Assembly (NCBI RefSeq): GCF_029360645.1
Contig: NZ_JARDUA010000010.1
Coordinates: 59,178 to 123,177, forward strand
Length of the DNA stretch: 64,000 nt
Origin: Pontibacter litorisediminis
Lineage (GTDB): Bacteria; Bacteroidota; Bacteroidia; Cytophagales; Hymenobacteraceae
Direction of reading: 5' to 3'
The notes under the pieces were generated by a model. The model searched no databases, was not told the origin of the DNA, and saw only the letters and a list, made by a program, of their open reading frames with translations. Positions 1 to 7,719 of the stretch are shown piece after piece. Made by a program: the position numbers and the translations under genes. Positions within the stretch are counted from its first letter, which is position 1. Every line of letters starts with the position of its first letter.

Positions 1-314
1 TTCACGAGCATGAAAATGACAAGTGCCAGCAGGATGAAGTTGATTACCTCGGTTACGAAGTTACCCCAGGCAAACACGGCTCCCAGGGCACGCGCCTCTT
101 CTAAAGGCAGGCCGCGGGGCACATCGCTGGTGAGGGGTATGTAAAGGTTCGAGAAGTCTACATCGCCAATGGCTTTGCCTACCAGCGGCATAATCAAATC
201 GTTTACCACCGACTGCACGATCCGGTTAAACGCCGCGCCGATGATCACGGCCACTGCCAGATCGATGACGTTGCCGCGCATGGCAAACTCCTTAAACTCT
301 TTCATCATTCCCAT
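1..314 (-). CDS. mscL: Large-conductance mechanosensitive channel MscL, 3' end cut by window edge
   Basis: The minus-strand frame starts at the ATG complementary to 312-314 and runs off the left edge, giving about 104 residues without a stop. The start reads MGMMKEFKEFAMRGN, followed by the characteristic first transmembrane helix (VIDLAVAVIIGAAFN) that forms the channel pore, a periplasmic loop (DVPRGLPLEEARALGAV) and the second helix (NFVTEVINFILLALVIFML). MscL is a homopentameric inner-membrane channel that opens under membrane tension to release solutes during hypo-osmotic shock. The family is about 130-150 residues, so only the cytoplasmic C-terminal helix is missing. It is apparently transcribed alone, since the next gene upstream is on the other strand. 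Identification is secure from the N-terminal signature. Confidence 0.95.
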   Translation of the reverse strand, partial: MGMMKEFKEFAMRGNVIDLAVAVIIGAAFNRIVQSVVNDLIMPLVGKAIGDVDFSNLYIPLTSDVPRGLPLEEARALGAVFAWGNFVTEVINFILLALVIFMLV

Positions 315-567
315 GATTGTCTCTTTTTAAGCTTTTAAAATGCTGGGCAACAGCCTGTAGCCGGGCTGAACAAACGGCTGCACAGCTTTTTGAGTATAGC
401 AATATACTATATTTTGAGATAACAAAAGCCGTTTGCTGCAAAAGTAACGCCGCCGGAGTTGGGGTAATCTTGCCTGAATAAACTCCGCTTCATGACATAT
501 GTCATTTCTTATCCTATTGTGTGTCAATAACTTTATAAGACATAAACTATACCCTTAACCAAATGAG

Positions 568-816
568 ATGAAGCAAAAAGCTATTGAAGAGGTGTTAGGG
601 CTGGAGATGCGCCCTGCTGAAGCCAACAAGATGTTCCGAAACGTGTTTGTGTACCTGCTGCAGCACGATACCCGGTGCCTGCTGCAGGCCCTGGATTACC
701 GGGACACGCTGGGCAACACCGGCAGGCCAGTGGCGCAATACAAAATCTTTAAGTTTATACTTCAGTCGCTGCTGCGGCATAACCCCAGGCAGCTGGTGGC
801 GCTATGCCCTATGTGA
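568..816 (+). CDS. Small hypothetical protein, 82 aa
   Basis: An 82-residue frame starts at ATG 568 (MKQKAIEEVLGLEMRPAEAN). I do not recognise the family. The sequence looks like a small soluble helical protein (FVYLLQHDTRCLLQALDYRD, FKFILQSLLRHNPRQL) with no signal peptide or membrane segment. It stands alone, divergent from mscL and convergent with the gene at 879. Its base composition is similar to the surrounding genes and the AT-rich stretch before 560 could hold its promoter. Overlapping frames exist on both strands in this GC-rich stretch, so it could be spurious, but this frame has the most protein-like composition. Confidence 0.45.
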   Translation: MKQKAIEEVLGLEMRPAEANKMFRNVFVYLLQHDTRCLLQALDYRDTLGNTGRPVAQYKIFKFILQSLLRHNPRQLVALCPM

Positions 817-878
817 GGGGGCAGGTGCAGGGCCAGCTGGTAAAAAGCCAGGTGTTAGAAATTCAGAAGCGGTGTGCC

Positions 879-1316
879 TTAGTCCAGCATCAACCAGTGT
901 AAGGCGTCTGCTTTCAGACCGAAATCGTGGAGCTCGAAGGATAGGCCCACGGCGCTAACGGTGCAGGACGAGCTGCGGCCGCCCGGCGGCTGGAAAAACT
1001 CGGGAGCCAGCACACTGGCAACACGGCTCACCTTGCTTTGCCGCAGCAAATGCTCGGAGCGGTTGGCAATCCACAGCTGGTCTTCCAGGCTGGGGGCGAC
1101 CAGGCGGCTGTAGTCGGCCAGGATACGCTCTATGTTGTAATCCAGCACATATTGGCAAACGTAAATAGTGCCCTGCCTCAGCACCTCACTTGGCACCACC
1201 CCGCGCCACTCGCTGCAGAGTAGCTTTTCGGTAGGGTAATAGCGTAGTGTTAGGTGCTGCTCCTGCAGGGCGGTAAGGTAGTGTCGGTCTGTTAACAGGG
1301 TGGCTGGCATAAACAT
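879..1316 (-). CDS. Hypothetical protein, possibly STAS/SpoIIAA-like fold, 145 aa
   Basis: The minus-strand frame opens with MFMPATLLTDRHYLTALQEQ; the third residue is also Met and could be the real start. The pattern 'strand YYPTEKLLCSEWRG, then a helix, then YNIERILADYSRL' resembles small Bacteroidota proteins that share a SpoIIAA/STAS-like alpha-beta fold (a line testing who did something: 'D...LL..EWRG..') but I cannot name a function. There is no signal peptide or membrane helix, so it should be cytoplasmic. It is not tightly linked to the restriction enzyme downstream in the map, which is separated by 314 bp. Confidence 0.6.
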   Translation of the reverse strand: MFMPATLLTDRHYLTALQEQHLTLRYYPTEKLLCSEWRGVVPSEVLRQGTIYVCQYVLDYNIERILADYSRLVAPSLEDQLWIANRSEHLLRQSKVSRVASVLAPEFFQPPGGRSSSCTVSAVGLSFELHDFGLKADALHWLMLD

Positions 1317-1630
1317 TAATTTGCCCTATTTACGCAACCTGCCCCCGCCACGACCATGCCTATACGTTAATTATTTGCACTTTACACCCTTTTCCCAGCA
1401 CAGCACAGGCGCAAAGCATAAGCAGAACTTGTTTAAGTATAGCAGAATACCTGCAGCTGTAGCTCCTCTGCACCTGCTTGCAGCAAGCTGATGACCAGCG
1501 CCTTAGCCATACGCTAGCCCCTACCCCAAGCCATTGCCCGGAGCGCAGGGCTACAGCTACCACAGGCACTAATAGCAACCCCGCAAAACCCAATACACCA
1601 CAGCTTCAGACCCGCGCCTGCACAGGCCGT
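1317..1630. other. Gene-free stretch between two minus-strand genes
   Basis: These 314 bases lie upstream of the 879-1316 gene and downstream of the restriction enzyme gene. I see no convincing gene, no strong hairpin terminator and no clear promoter element. One AAGTATAG near 1434-1441 is a near match to the over-represented heptamer described in the findings. Confidence 0.5.
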
Positions 1631-4600
1631 TTACCCTTCTGCTTTCAGGGGTGCGGCCACCTCGGCCAGGGTCTGCTCGTAGGCCTCGCGGGGCATGCTG
1701 AAGCTGGGCTCCACCAGCAGCACTTCCTCGTAGGTGAGGTGGTAGAGGCGGTACACCAGCACATCCACCTCGGCCTCCAGCCCCGACGTATCGGCGGCCG
1801 GATCGGCTTGTTTTATACTTAGTATCTGATCGACCAGCGCAGTTATACTTGCTTTTGTTTCCTCGTCGGGTGTGGCGATAGGTATAAGCGAAGTATAAAT
1901 GCTCTGCATTGCTAATGCTCCGCCCTGTAATTTTGATGTTATTTGATTTAAAAACCACCAAGTTACTTTTGAGTTCAACAGACCAAGAATAAAATTATCC
2001 GCATCTGGAATAATGTAAGTTTTATTGTTTGAATAGCTTCCACTCTTATCAATAACAAAGGACTGAAAGGTAGCTATCTCTTGAAACATTACTTTATTCT
2101 TATCAAACTCCTCAAAATATGAAGCTGCACATCTTTGCAAAGCGTACCATTCATACCTGATACCAGTTTCAGCTTTATTCCTTTTACTAAGTCCTGCTTT
2201 ATATTTTAGTAAATGATTATAGACTACAGGATAATGCTCCATAAATGCTCTTTCTGCCTCAAGAGAAGCCCCTGTAATAGAAGAGTCTTTGTGTAATGGA
2301 AAGTGCCACGGGATAAATAACAGAAATTTATTTGTCTTAGGAGTTTGATACCGTTTCAAATCCCGTCCAAGCAAGAATGGTTTGATTACTTCTTCACTCC
2401 GAGGATCTTCAAGTATAAATCGTTCTTTAGTGGCTTCATCAATCACAAAAGCTTCATTATACCCTGTTTTGATGCCGTAGTAGATTTTGCCTTCAACATA
2501 ATCACCAAGAGGCGTGCCGGTGTTCCTCAGTTTTTCCAGCAGTTGCTGAGCGATGCTGTTAGAGAGCGTCCAGCCGGAGTTGGGCAGCAGGTCGGCCTGC
2601 ACCGTATACTTGTGCTGCTGCACGTATGCCTCCAGCCCCTGCTCAAATTGCAGCGTGTTTATAGTGGCGGCTTCAAACGTATAACCAGGCTCAGGTTCAT
2701 ACTTTGCCACAGCAAGTATGAGCGGGTAGGTAGTCGCTTCCTCAAACACTGGCAGATCGCCGAAGTCCAGCAGCTGCTCCAGTTTATAGGTTTGCAGCCA
2801 TTGCCGCAGCGCCTGACCATAACCAGCGCGCATCCACTTGTTGGGGAGTATGTAGCTGAACTGCCCGCCCTCGCGCAGCAGCTCCAGCCCGCGCTCCACA
2901 AAGTATACATACAGGTCGGCGGTGCCGGCGTAGGTGCTGTAGGCTTTCTGCAAGTATAGCTTAAAGCTGCCTAGTTCCTCCTGGCGTATGTACGGCGGGT
3001 TGCCCAGCACCACATCGAAGCCTTTATACTTGCCTTCCTCGTCCAGCACCTCCGGAAACTCGAAGCGCCACTCAAAAGCGCCCTCGTATACTTTGTTTTC
3101 CTCGATGGCCTGGCGCTCGTCCTCCAGCTTCTGCAGTTGCTTCTGCTTTTGCTGCAGCTGCTTCTTGTCTACCTTTTTGGCCCCGAACAGGTCGGGGTTC
3201 TGCATCACTGAGATCTGCCCGCGTAGGTCGGCCATTTTCTTGCGCAGCGGGTCGTTGTTGGCCAGCGTGGTCTTAAAGCCCTGCTTAATCTCCTCCAGGA
3301 AAGCCTCCAGTTGCTTTTTATCGGCCTTGGAGTTGGTGTGTTTATACTTTAAAACGGCCTCGCGGTAAGCCTGCAAACTATGGCCCTTCTTGCCAAAGGC
3401 CTCTTTCAGATCGGCCGTGAGCGGGTAGCGGCTCAGTAGCGAGTTGCCCTGTTTTATGTTGATGTCGATGTTGGGCAGCGTCTGCAGCTGGGTATACTTG
3501 CCCGAGCCTGGCTCTCCGTTTATACTTTCGGGGGCGGTGTAGTAGGCGTTCTTGAGCAGCTCTATCCAGAGGCGCAGGCGGCAGATCTTCACCGAGTTCG
3601 GGTTAATATCCACCCCGAAAAGGCAGTTTTCAATAATCGTCTGCTTCTCATGGAAGAGGGCCTCCTGCAGCTCCTGCACCTGCGGGTTTATACTTCGGTG
3701 GCCGTCGGGGTGCTCGGTTACGGTATAGCTGAAAGGTTCGCCATGGAGGTCGGTCACGATCAGCTCGTCGTTCTGTACTTCTATACTTCCGTAGTGCAGC
3801 GGCTTGCCCTGGCGGTTCGTCAAAATCCGGAGGTCATGCTTTAGCACGATCAGCTCGTTCAGCGCGCTCACCAGGTAATGCCCCGAGCCCACCGCCGGGT
3901 CGCAGATGCGCAGGCTGTTGAGGAGCTGGTTATACTCCTTTATACTTTCTAAAGTATAGTTCTGGTGGATGCGGAGCTGCAGGGATTCGAACCCCAGTCC
4001 GGCCGAGCTGGTGTCGATGTCCCAGTTATACCTTTCCGAAAAGCGCTGCACCACGGCACGGCGTATGGCTTCGCGGCTCATGTACATGGTAATAAAGCCG
4101 GGCGTGTAGAAAGAGCCGTCGCGGTAGCCGTTTATCTTCTCAAAGATCAGCCCCAGCACCGAGGCCGTGATCAGCGTCTTGTTCTCCTCCTGTATCTCCT
4201 CCTTGCCCTCGGCCCCGAAGTCGTAGCTGCCCAAAAAGCGCAGCAGGTACTCCAGCGTGTGCAGCTCCGGGTGCTTGCTCACAAAGTCTTTGCCTTGCGT
4301 GCGCCGGAAAACCGTTTGCGGGTAGAGCGGCAGCAGGCTGCGGTCTTTCAGGTTAGAGATGCGCAGCGTGCGTTTCTCCAGCGCCGTGGTCTCGAAGAGC
4401 GAGGAGTTGAGGTACGGGATATGGTTATACTTGCCTTTCACGCTGGCGCTGCGCATTTCGGGCCGTTCGGCCAGCACATCAAAAAACAGCTCGTTCAGGT
4501 CGTCGAACTCGCGCAGGTTCACGGTGCTCATAAAGCCATACTTCTTGTCTCCGTGGTGGTAGCTGATGAGCTGCGCCTCCAGCAGTTTGAGGAACAGGAT

Positions 4601-5584
4601 GCGGTTTATCCAGGTGATGCACAGCTCCAGGGCCACGTTAAACAGCTGCTCCTCGCGGGTGCTGCCGTAGCTGTAGGGGTTGTCGAGGTCCGAGATCAGG
4701 TCTTCGGAGCGCAGTTTCTGGTATGCCGCCTCCAGCAGCGAGCCGGGGTTGGGTTTTGCTTTCCGTTGGATGAGTTTGCGGCCTCCCTCCTTCACTTCCT
4801 CCAGCCCGATGATGTGCAGCAGCTCCAGGTAAAAGTCGCGGTCCAGGGAGTTGGCGTCGTTGGCGAAAGGCTCTTTGAGCAGGTGCGCCGGCGAGAGCAG
4901 CTTGTAGAGCGCCACCAGCTTCACATCGTCTTTGGTGCTCTTGTTGCGCAGCGGCTTCTCGTAGTCCTTCAGGTTAAAGTAAGTATAGCTGATGCTTTCC
5001 TGTAGATTAGAGATGTAAGGTGCGGCGATCTCTTTGTAGAAGAAATCCGTGCTGCCGCTGGCCTTGCGCCCGGCGCTCCAGTCGGCAAAGTCCTTCTTCA
5101 GCTGCGTATTCCGAAAGAACAGCCGGTCGAACTCCAGGGCATCAAACACAAACCACTCGTGCACGCTCGTTACGATGAGGTGGCGCAGGTCGTGGTTGTG
5201 GTGCTCCAGGCGCTCGCGCAGGTAGTAGAGCAGCAGCTCGTGGGTGGCTTTGTAGTTAAGGTTGTCGGTGGTGGGCATGTCGGCCTTGTTGGTCGGCCGC
5301 TTCACCTCCAGCAGCACCCCGGCATTGCTCTTGGTGTTGTTTCCGGTATGGATCACCAGGTCGGTCTTACCTTTGGTGTTCACGCCGTACTTATCATAAA
5401 ACGTCAACCGCAGAAAATCGCGCAGGTGGTTCTTGGCGTGCTCCTCCGTCTCGTGCAGGTTTATACTATCCAGCAAGGCCGCCAGCGCCTGCTTAAATTT
5501 TTCGATCTCGGTTCGGCTTGTTTTCAGTCGCAGGTAAGCCTTGTTCAGCGCCTGCTTTGGGCGTAGGGTGTTGTGCTGCAGCAT
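1631..5584 (-). CDS. Single-chain type IIG restriction-modification enzyme (Eco57I-like methylase with N-terminal nuclease)
   Basis: A 1317-residue protein with the layout of a type IIG enzyme, in which DNA cleavage, adenine methylation and target recognition sit on one chain. Near residues 73-97 the pair KTDLVIH and LLEVKRP forms a PD-(D/E)XK nuclease core. Around residue 561 DPAVGSG is methylase motif I (S-adenosylmethionine binding), and around residue 860 NPPYIRQEE is motif IV of N6-adenine methylases. A charged, probably coiled segment lies between them (QLQQKQKQLQKLEDERQAI). Residues about 1040-1225 form a target-recognition region ending in LLNSKVTWWFLNQ, typical of TaqI-like specificity domains. 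No separate methylase or specificity gene lies nearby, consistent with a self-sufficient enzyme. The recognition region is noticeably more AT-rich than the rest of the gene (see findings). The recognition sequence cannot be read from the protein. Confidence 0.9.
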   Translation of the reverse strand: MLQHNTLRPKQALNKAYLRLKTSRTEIEKFKQALAALLDSINLHETEEHAKNHLRDFLRLTFYDKYGVNTKGKTDLVIHTGNNTKSNAGVLLEVKRPTNKADMPTTDNLNYKATHELLLYYLRERLEHHNHDLRHLIVTSVHEWFVFDALEFDRLFFRNTQLKKDFADWSAGRKASGSTDFFYKEIAAPYISNLQESISYTYFNLKDYEKPLRNKSTKDDVKLVALYKLLSPAHLLKEPFANDANSLDRDFYLELLHIIGLEEVKEGGRKLIQRKAKPNPGSLLEAAYQKLRSEDLISDLDNPYSYGSTREEQLFNVALELCITWINRILFLKLLEAQLISYHHGDKKYGFMSTVNLREFDDLNELFFDVLAERPEMRSASVKGKYNHIPYLNSSLFETTALEKRTLRISNLKDRSLLPLYPQTVFRRTQGKDFVSKHPELHTLEYLLRFLGSYDFGAEGKEEIQEENKTLITASVLGLIFEKINGYRDGSFYTPGFITMYMSREAIRRAVVQRFSERYNWDIDTSSAGLGFESLQLRIHQNYTLESIKEYNQLLNSLRICDPAVGSGHYLVSALNELIVLKHDLRILTNRQGKPLHYGSIEVQNDELIVTDLHGEPFSYTVTEHPDGHRSINPQVQELQEALFHEKQTIIENCLFGVDINPNSVKICRLRLWIELLKNAYYTAPESINGEPGSGKYTQLQTLPNIDINIKQGNSLLSRYPLTADLKEAFGKKGHSLQAYREAVLKYKHTNSKADKKQLEAFLEEIKQGFKTTLANNDPLRKKMADLRGQISVMQNPDLFGAKKVDKKQLQQKQKQLQKLEDERQAIEENKVYEGAFEWRFEFPEVLDEEGKYKGFDVVLGNPPYIRQEELGSFKLYLQKAYSTYAGTADLYVYFVERGLELLREGGQFSYILPNKWMRAGYGQALRQWLQTYKLEQLLDFGDLPVFEEATTYPLILAVAKYEPEPGYTFEAATINTLQFEQGLEAYVQQHKYTVQADLLPNSGWTLSNSIAQQLLEKLRNTGTPLGDYVEGKIYYGIKTGYNEAFVIDEATKERFILEDPRSEEVIKPFLLGRDLKRYQTPKTNKFLLFIPWHFPLHKDSSITGASLEAERAFMEHYPVVYNHLLKYKAGLSKRNKAETGIRYEWYALQRCAASYFEEFDKNKVMFQEIATFQSFVIDKSGSYSNNKTYIIPDADNFILGLLNSKVTWWFLNQITSKLQGGALAMQSIYTSLIPIATPDEETKASITALVDQILSIKQADPAADTSGLEAEVDVLVYRLYHLTYEEVLLVEPSFSMPREAYEQTLAEVAAPLKAEG

Positions 5585-5679
5585 GTGTCGGGGTGCCTTT
5601 GTTTTCTACAGCAAGATAGGGAAAAAGATATAAAGATTATTGGGCTGCGGGGGGATTGGGATGTTTCTGGTGAACGATT

Positions 5680-5821
5680 ACACCCCTACAGTCCCCTCAA
5701 GGGGATAGTTCTGGCTGTAGCTGCTTCTGAACTGGTTGGTTTGTAACTCCTGGGTTTGCTATTGCACTTACTGCTAAAGGACTTAAGAAAAACTGTCCCC
5801 TTGAGGGGACTACAGGGGTGT
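5680..5821. repeat. MITE-like element: 31-bp inverted repeats around about 80 bp
   Basis: The left arm 5680-5710 and the right arm 5791-5821 are inverted copies with about three mismatches. Each arm itself contains the small palindrome CCCCTCAAGGGG. The 80 bp between the arms shows no coding frame. The structure resembles a miniature inverted-repeat element or a REP-type repeat pair; no transposase lies nearby. Confidence 0.7.
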
Positions 5822-5943
5822 TATTTTTGTTAGGCTTGAATTCTACAGAAAAGGGAATATACGTTGAGCAAAAACTACCTTATACCCTACAGAGAAGACC
5901 TGAAGGCAAAAGCAAGAGAGCTTAGAATGACCAGCACACTAAC

Positions 5944-5987
5944 TTACCCACCCCTAACCCCTCCTCGGAGGGGTTAGGGGTGGGTAA
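5944..5987. repeat. 44-bp near-perfect palindrome
   Basis: A 21-bp arm starting TTACCCACCCCTAACCCC is followed by two bases (TC) and its exact reverse complement. It has no T-run on either side, so it is not a classical terminator. Similar CCACCCCT...CCTCC units occur near 12030, 12135 and 21220. Confidence 0.8.
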
Positions 5988-6080
5988 ATCGTTCCCTGTA
6001 ACAGCATGAAGCGCAAAGCTATTCCGTACAAGCCTTACCTTAAGGAGCTGGCAAAGCAGCTGCGGCAGAACAGTACCGTG

Positions 6081-6166
6081 CTGCAGTGCCGGGTCCAACC
6101 ACCCCTGCCCCTCCTTGTCTTTTTCGAGGGCCCCTACCCACAGGAGGGGAGCCTGTTATTACTGCT
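6081..6166 (+). repeat. Dispersed hairpin repeat, copy 1
   Basis: Begins CTGCAGTGCCGGGTCCAACC and continues into CACCCCTGCCCCTCC, ending after AGGAGGGGAGCCTGTTA. A second copy with the same order of words lies at 11995-12085 on the same strand, and a shorter third copy lies inverted at 21215-21247. The internal CCCCTCC and GGAGGGG words can pair as a hairpin. Confidence 0.7.
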
Positions 6167-6287
6167 CCAGCTGTGAAAGGACGTAGTCAGAGTATTAGTT
6201 AGACATATTAAGCTTTTAAATTTTCACTAATTTTATGCAGCACCCGCTCCAAACTTTCAAACACTCCGGTAAAACGGGCCAAAACCA

Positions 6288-6325
6288 AAATGCCCCGAAC
6301 AGGCATTTACCTGCTCGGGGCATTT
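6288..6325 (-). terminator. Intrinsic terminator of the small lipoprotein gene
   Basis: The arms AAATGCCCCGAACAGG and CCTGCTCGGGGCATTT pair across a six-base loop with one mismatch. Read on the minus strand the hairpin is followed by a T-rich stretch (ATTTTGGTTTT) and lies 25 bp after the stop codon at 6351. Confidence 0.85.
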
Positions 6326-6350
6326 AACAACGTAATGTATAGGCTGTAGC

Positions 6351-6647
6351 TTATTGATACTCGCTCCTTCTCTTGGCCTGTTCCTCCAGTGCCTTTAACT
6401 CGTGCTCGGCGGCTTTAAGCCTGTTTTTGGCGGCTTTCTCGCGCTGCTCCGCCTCCTCGGCGTAACGCTCTGCTTCCTGCACCTCACGCTTCAGGCGGTC
6501 TACCTCACGTCTCTGATGCGCCACCTCCGGGTCGTTGGCTACGCTGCTGCTGCCTGAAAAGGCGGAGCAGCCCATCATTAGCGGGAAGATCAGGAGCATC
6601 GTAAAGGCCATGAACGTTTTATATACTTTTTGTGCGTTTGTTTTCAT
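6351..6647 (-). CDS. Small coiled-coil lipoprotein, 98 aa
   Basis: The chosen start is the ATG complementary to 6645-6647, because it places a lipoprotein signal peptide at the N terminus: MKTNAQKVYK, a hydrophobic stretch FMAFTMLLIFPLMM, then the lipobox LMMGC with Cys 27 as the lipidated residue. A longer frame continues upstream to 7259 but only as antisense of the phosphoesterase gene. After a short Ser-rich linker, residues about 42-95 are a heptad-rich charged helix (EVDRLKREVQEAERYAEEA) that should form a coiled coil. It probably sits in the outer or inner membrane facing the periplasm, perhaps comparable in shape to Lpp-like tethers, but the function is not known. It has its own terminator. 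Confidence 0.8.
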   Translation of the reverse strand: MKTNAQKVYKTFMAFTMLLIFPLMMGCSAFSGSSSVANDPEVAHQRREVDRLKREVQEAERYAEEAEQREKAAKNRLKAAEHELKALEEQAKRRSEYQ

Positions 6648-6842
6648 ATGATTGCTTGCTTTGTTTCGTTTATACCTACGGTGCGGTTTAACTGGTGGTT
6701 CTACATCAACCGGCAACCCGCTTGCCTGCCACACGCAGTTTACCCGCCCTCCCCCGGCAGGTCCGGTGTCCGCAGCGAGGGTGGTGGCGCAACTTTTCCG
6801 CCAGGATTTCGCTACCTTCACCACAACTAACGCTATAACCCT

Positions 6843-7343
6843 ATGCGCAAAATCGGCCTTCTCTCCGACACCCACTCCTACCTCGACGATCAGATCCTGC
6901 GCCTGCTCTCCGACCGCGACGAGATCTGGCACGCGGGCGACTTCGGAAGTATAGAGGTATCGGACAGGCTGCAGGAGCTGGCACCGCTGCGGGGCGTGTA
7001 CGGTAACATTGATGATGCCGCCATCCGGCAGGTGCACCCCAAGGTAAACCGCTTTGAGGTGGAGGGACTGGATGTGATGATGACGCACATTGGCGGCTAC
7101 CCCGGCAAATACCACCCCGACGTGCGCGACAGTATAAAGCAGCACCCACCTCAGCTCTACATCACCGGCCACTCGCATATCCTGAAAGTGATGACCGACA
7201 AAAGCCTGAACAACCTGCTGCACATAAACCCGGGCGCGGCGGGCAGGCATGGTTTTCATAAGGTGCGCACCATGGTGCGCTTCAACGTGGCGGATGGCAA
7301 GGTGCAGGACCTGCAGGTGCTGGAGCTAGGCAAGCGGGCATAA
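6843..7343 (+). CDS. YfcE-family metallophosphoesterase, 166 aa
   Basis: The protein opens with MRKIGLLSDTHSYLD, where SDTH is the first metal-binding motif (Asp and His) of calcineurin-like phosphoesterases. It continues with WHAGDFGS (metal-bridging Asp), VYGNIDD (the Asn of the GNxD motif), and ITGHSHILK (GHSH, metal-binding His residues) before HINPGAAGRHG, a typical C-terminal motif of the YfcE/MJ0936 group. These small cytoplasmic enzymes hydrolyse phosphodiesters with two metal ions; the physiological substrate is not predictable. A TACCTTCA element about 20 bp upstream, at 6820-6827, could be its -7 promoter box. The gene is divergent from the small lipoprotein. Confidence 0.92.
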   Translation: MRKIGLLSDTHSYLDDQILRLLSDRDEIWHAGDFGSIEVSDRLQELAPLRGVYGNIDDAAIRQVHPKVNRFEVEGLDVMMTHIGGYPGKYHPDVRDSIKQHPPQLYITGHSHILKVMTDKSLNNLLHINPGAAGRHGFHKVRTMVRFNVADGKVQDLQVLELGKRA

Positions 7344-7346
7344 AAA

Positions 7347-7374
7347 AAGTGTGCCTGCACGAGCAAACACACTT
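7347..7374 (-). terminator. Terminator of the 61-aa protein gene
   Basis: AAGTGTG and CACACTT pair across a 14-base loop. On the minus strand the hairpin is followed by seven T residues, which fits termination of the minus-strand gene ending at 7456. It may also slow plus-strand transcription leaving the phosphoesterase gene. Confidence 0.7.
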
Positions 7375-7455
7375 GAAATCTTGTTTAGTAAGCCGCCGCC
7401 ATTCGCTTTAAATAGCAGCGGCAGCAGATGGACTTACTTTCGCGGAAAATAAGGA

Positions 7456-7641
7456 CTACTCAGCGGCAGTTTCTTCGGTAGCAGGCTTGCTTTTTGGAGC
7501 CTCTCCAAACTGAGCTCTCAGCTCGTCCATGTCAACGTTCTTGATAACAGGTGTCAGCAGCAGCTGCTTAATTCTGGCTACTTTGTTGTTAGCTCTTGCC
7601 TTATTTTTGCGATCTTTTCTTTTTAGTCTAGTAACTCCCAT
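7456..7641 (-). CDS. Small conserved basic protein, 61 aa
   Basis: MGVTRLKRKDRKNKARANNK begins a Lys/Arg-rich N-terminal half, followed by an acidic, Ala/Glu-rich tail ending TEETAAE. Short proteins of this kind, with the conserved GVTRLKRKDRKNKARA start, are in my memory common in Cytophagales genomes and carry no named function. The strongly basic first 30 residues suggest nucleic-acid or ribosome binding, but this is inference. The gene is monocistronic, with a terminator at 7347-7374 and an AT-rich upstream region shared with the divergent threonine aldolase gene. Confidence 0.75.
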   Translation of the reverse strand: MGVTRLKRKDRKNKARANNKVARIKQLLLTPVIKNVDMDELRAQFGEAPKSKPATEETAAE

Positions 7642-7719
7642 CGTTGCAATGTTTTAATTTGAAGGGCAAAAGTAAGTTATTATTTTTACAAAGTAAAGTT
7701 TTTTTCTGAAACCAAATTC

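Larger units (their letters stand above)
5585..6350. repeat. 766-bp gene-free stretch with several inverted repeats
   Basis: No gene is supported here. The stretch contains three separate repeat structures listed individually: a 31-bp inverted repeat pair (5680-5821), a 44-bp near-perfect palindrome (5944-5987) and one copy of a dispersed hairpin element (6081-6166). It ends in the terminator of the small lipoprotein gene on its right. The same kinds of repeat recur in the gaps at 8.8, 12 and 21 kb, so this is a repeat-collecting intergenic region rather than a decayed gene. Confidence 0.75.

Noticed and set aside
3975..4005. tRNA-like T-arm word (GGGATTCGAACCCC as read on the plus strand)
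   Set aside because: It lies inside the restriction enzyme gene in coding frame (GLGFESLQLRI) with no acceptor or anticodon arms around it.
3965..5005. Long plus-strand frame opposite the restriction enzyme gene
   Set aside because: Shadow frame rich in Val, Gln and His, without any recognisable motif.
5640..6170. CRISPR-like array
   Set aside because: The repeats differ in sequence and spacing, are palindromic themselves and no cas gene is present.
6648..7259. N-terminal extension of the small lipoprotein to a 302-residue protein
   Set aside because: The extra part is entirely antisense to the phosphoesterase gene, and the lipoprotein signal peptide would be internal.
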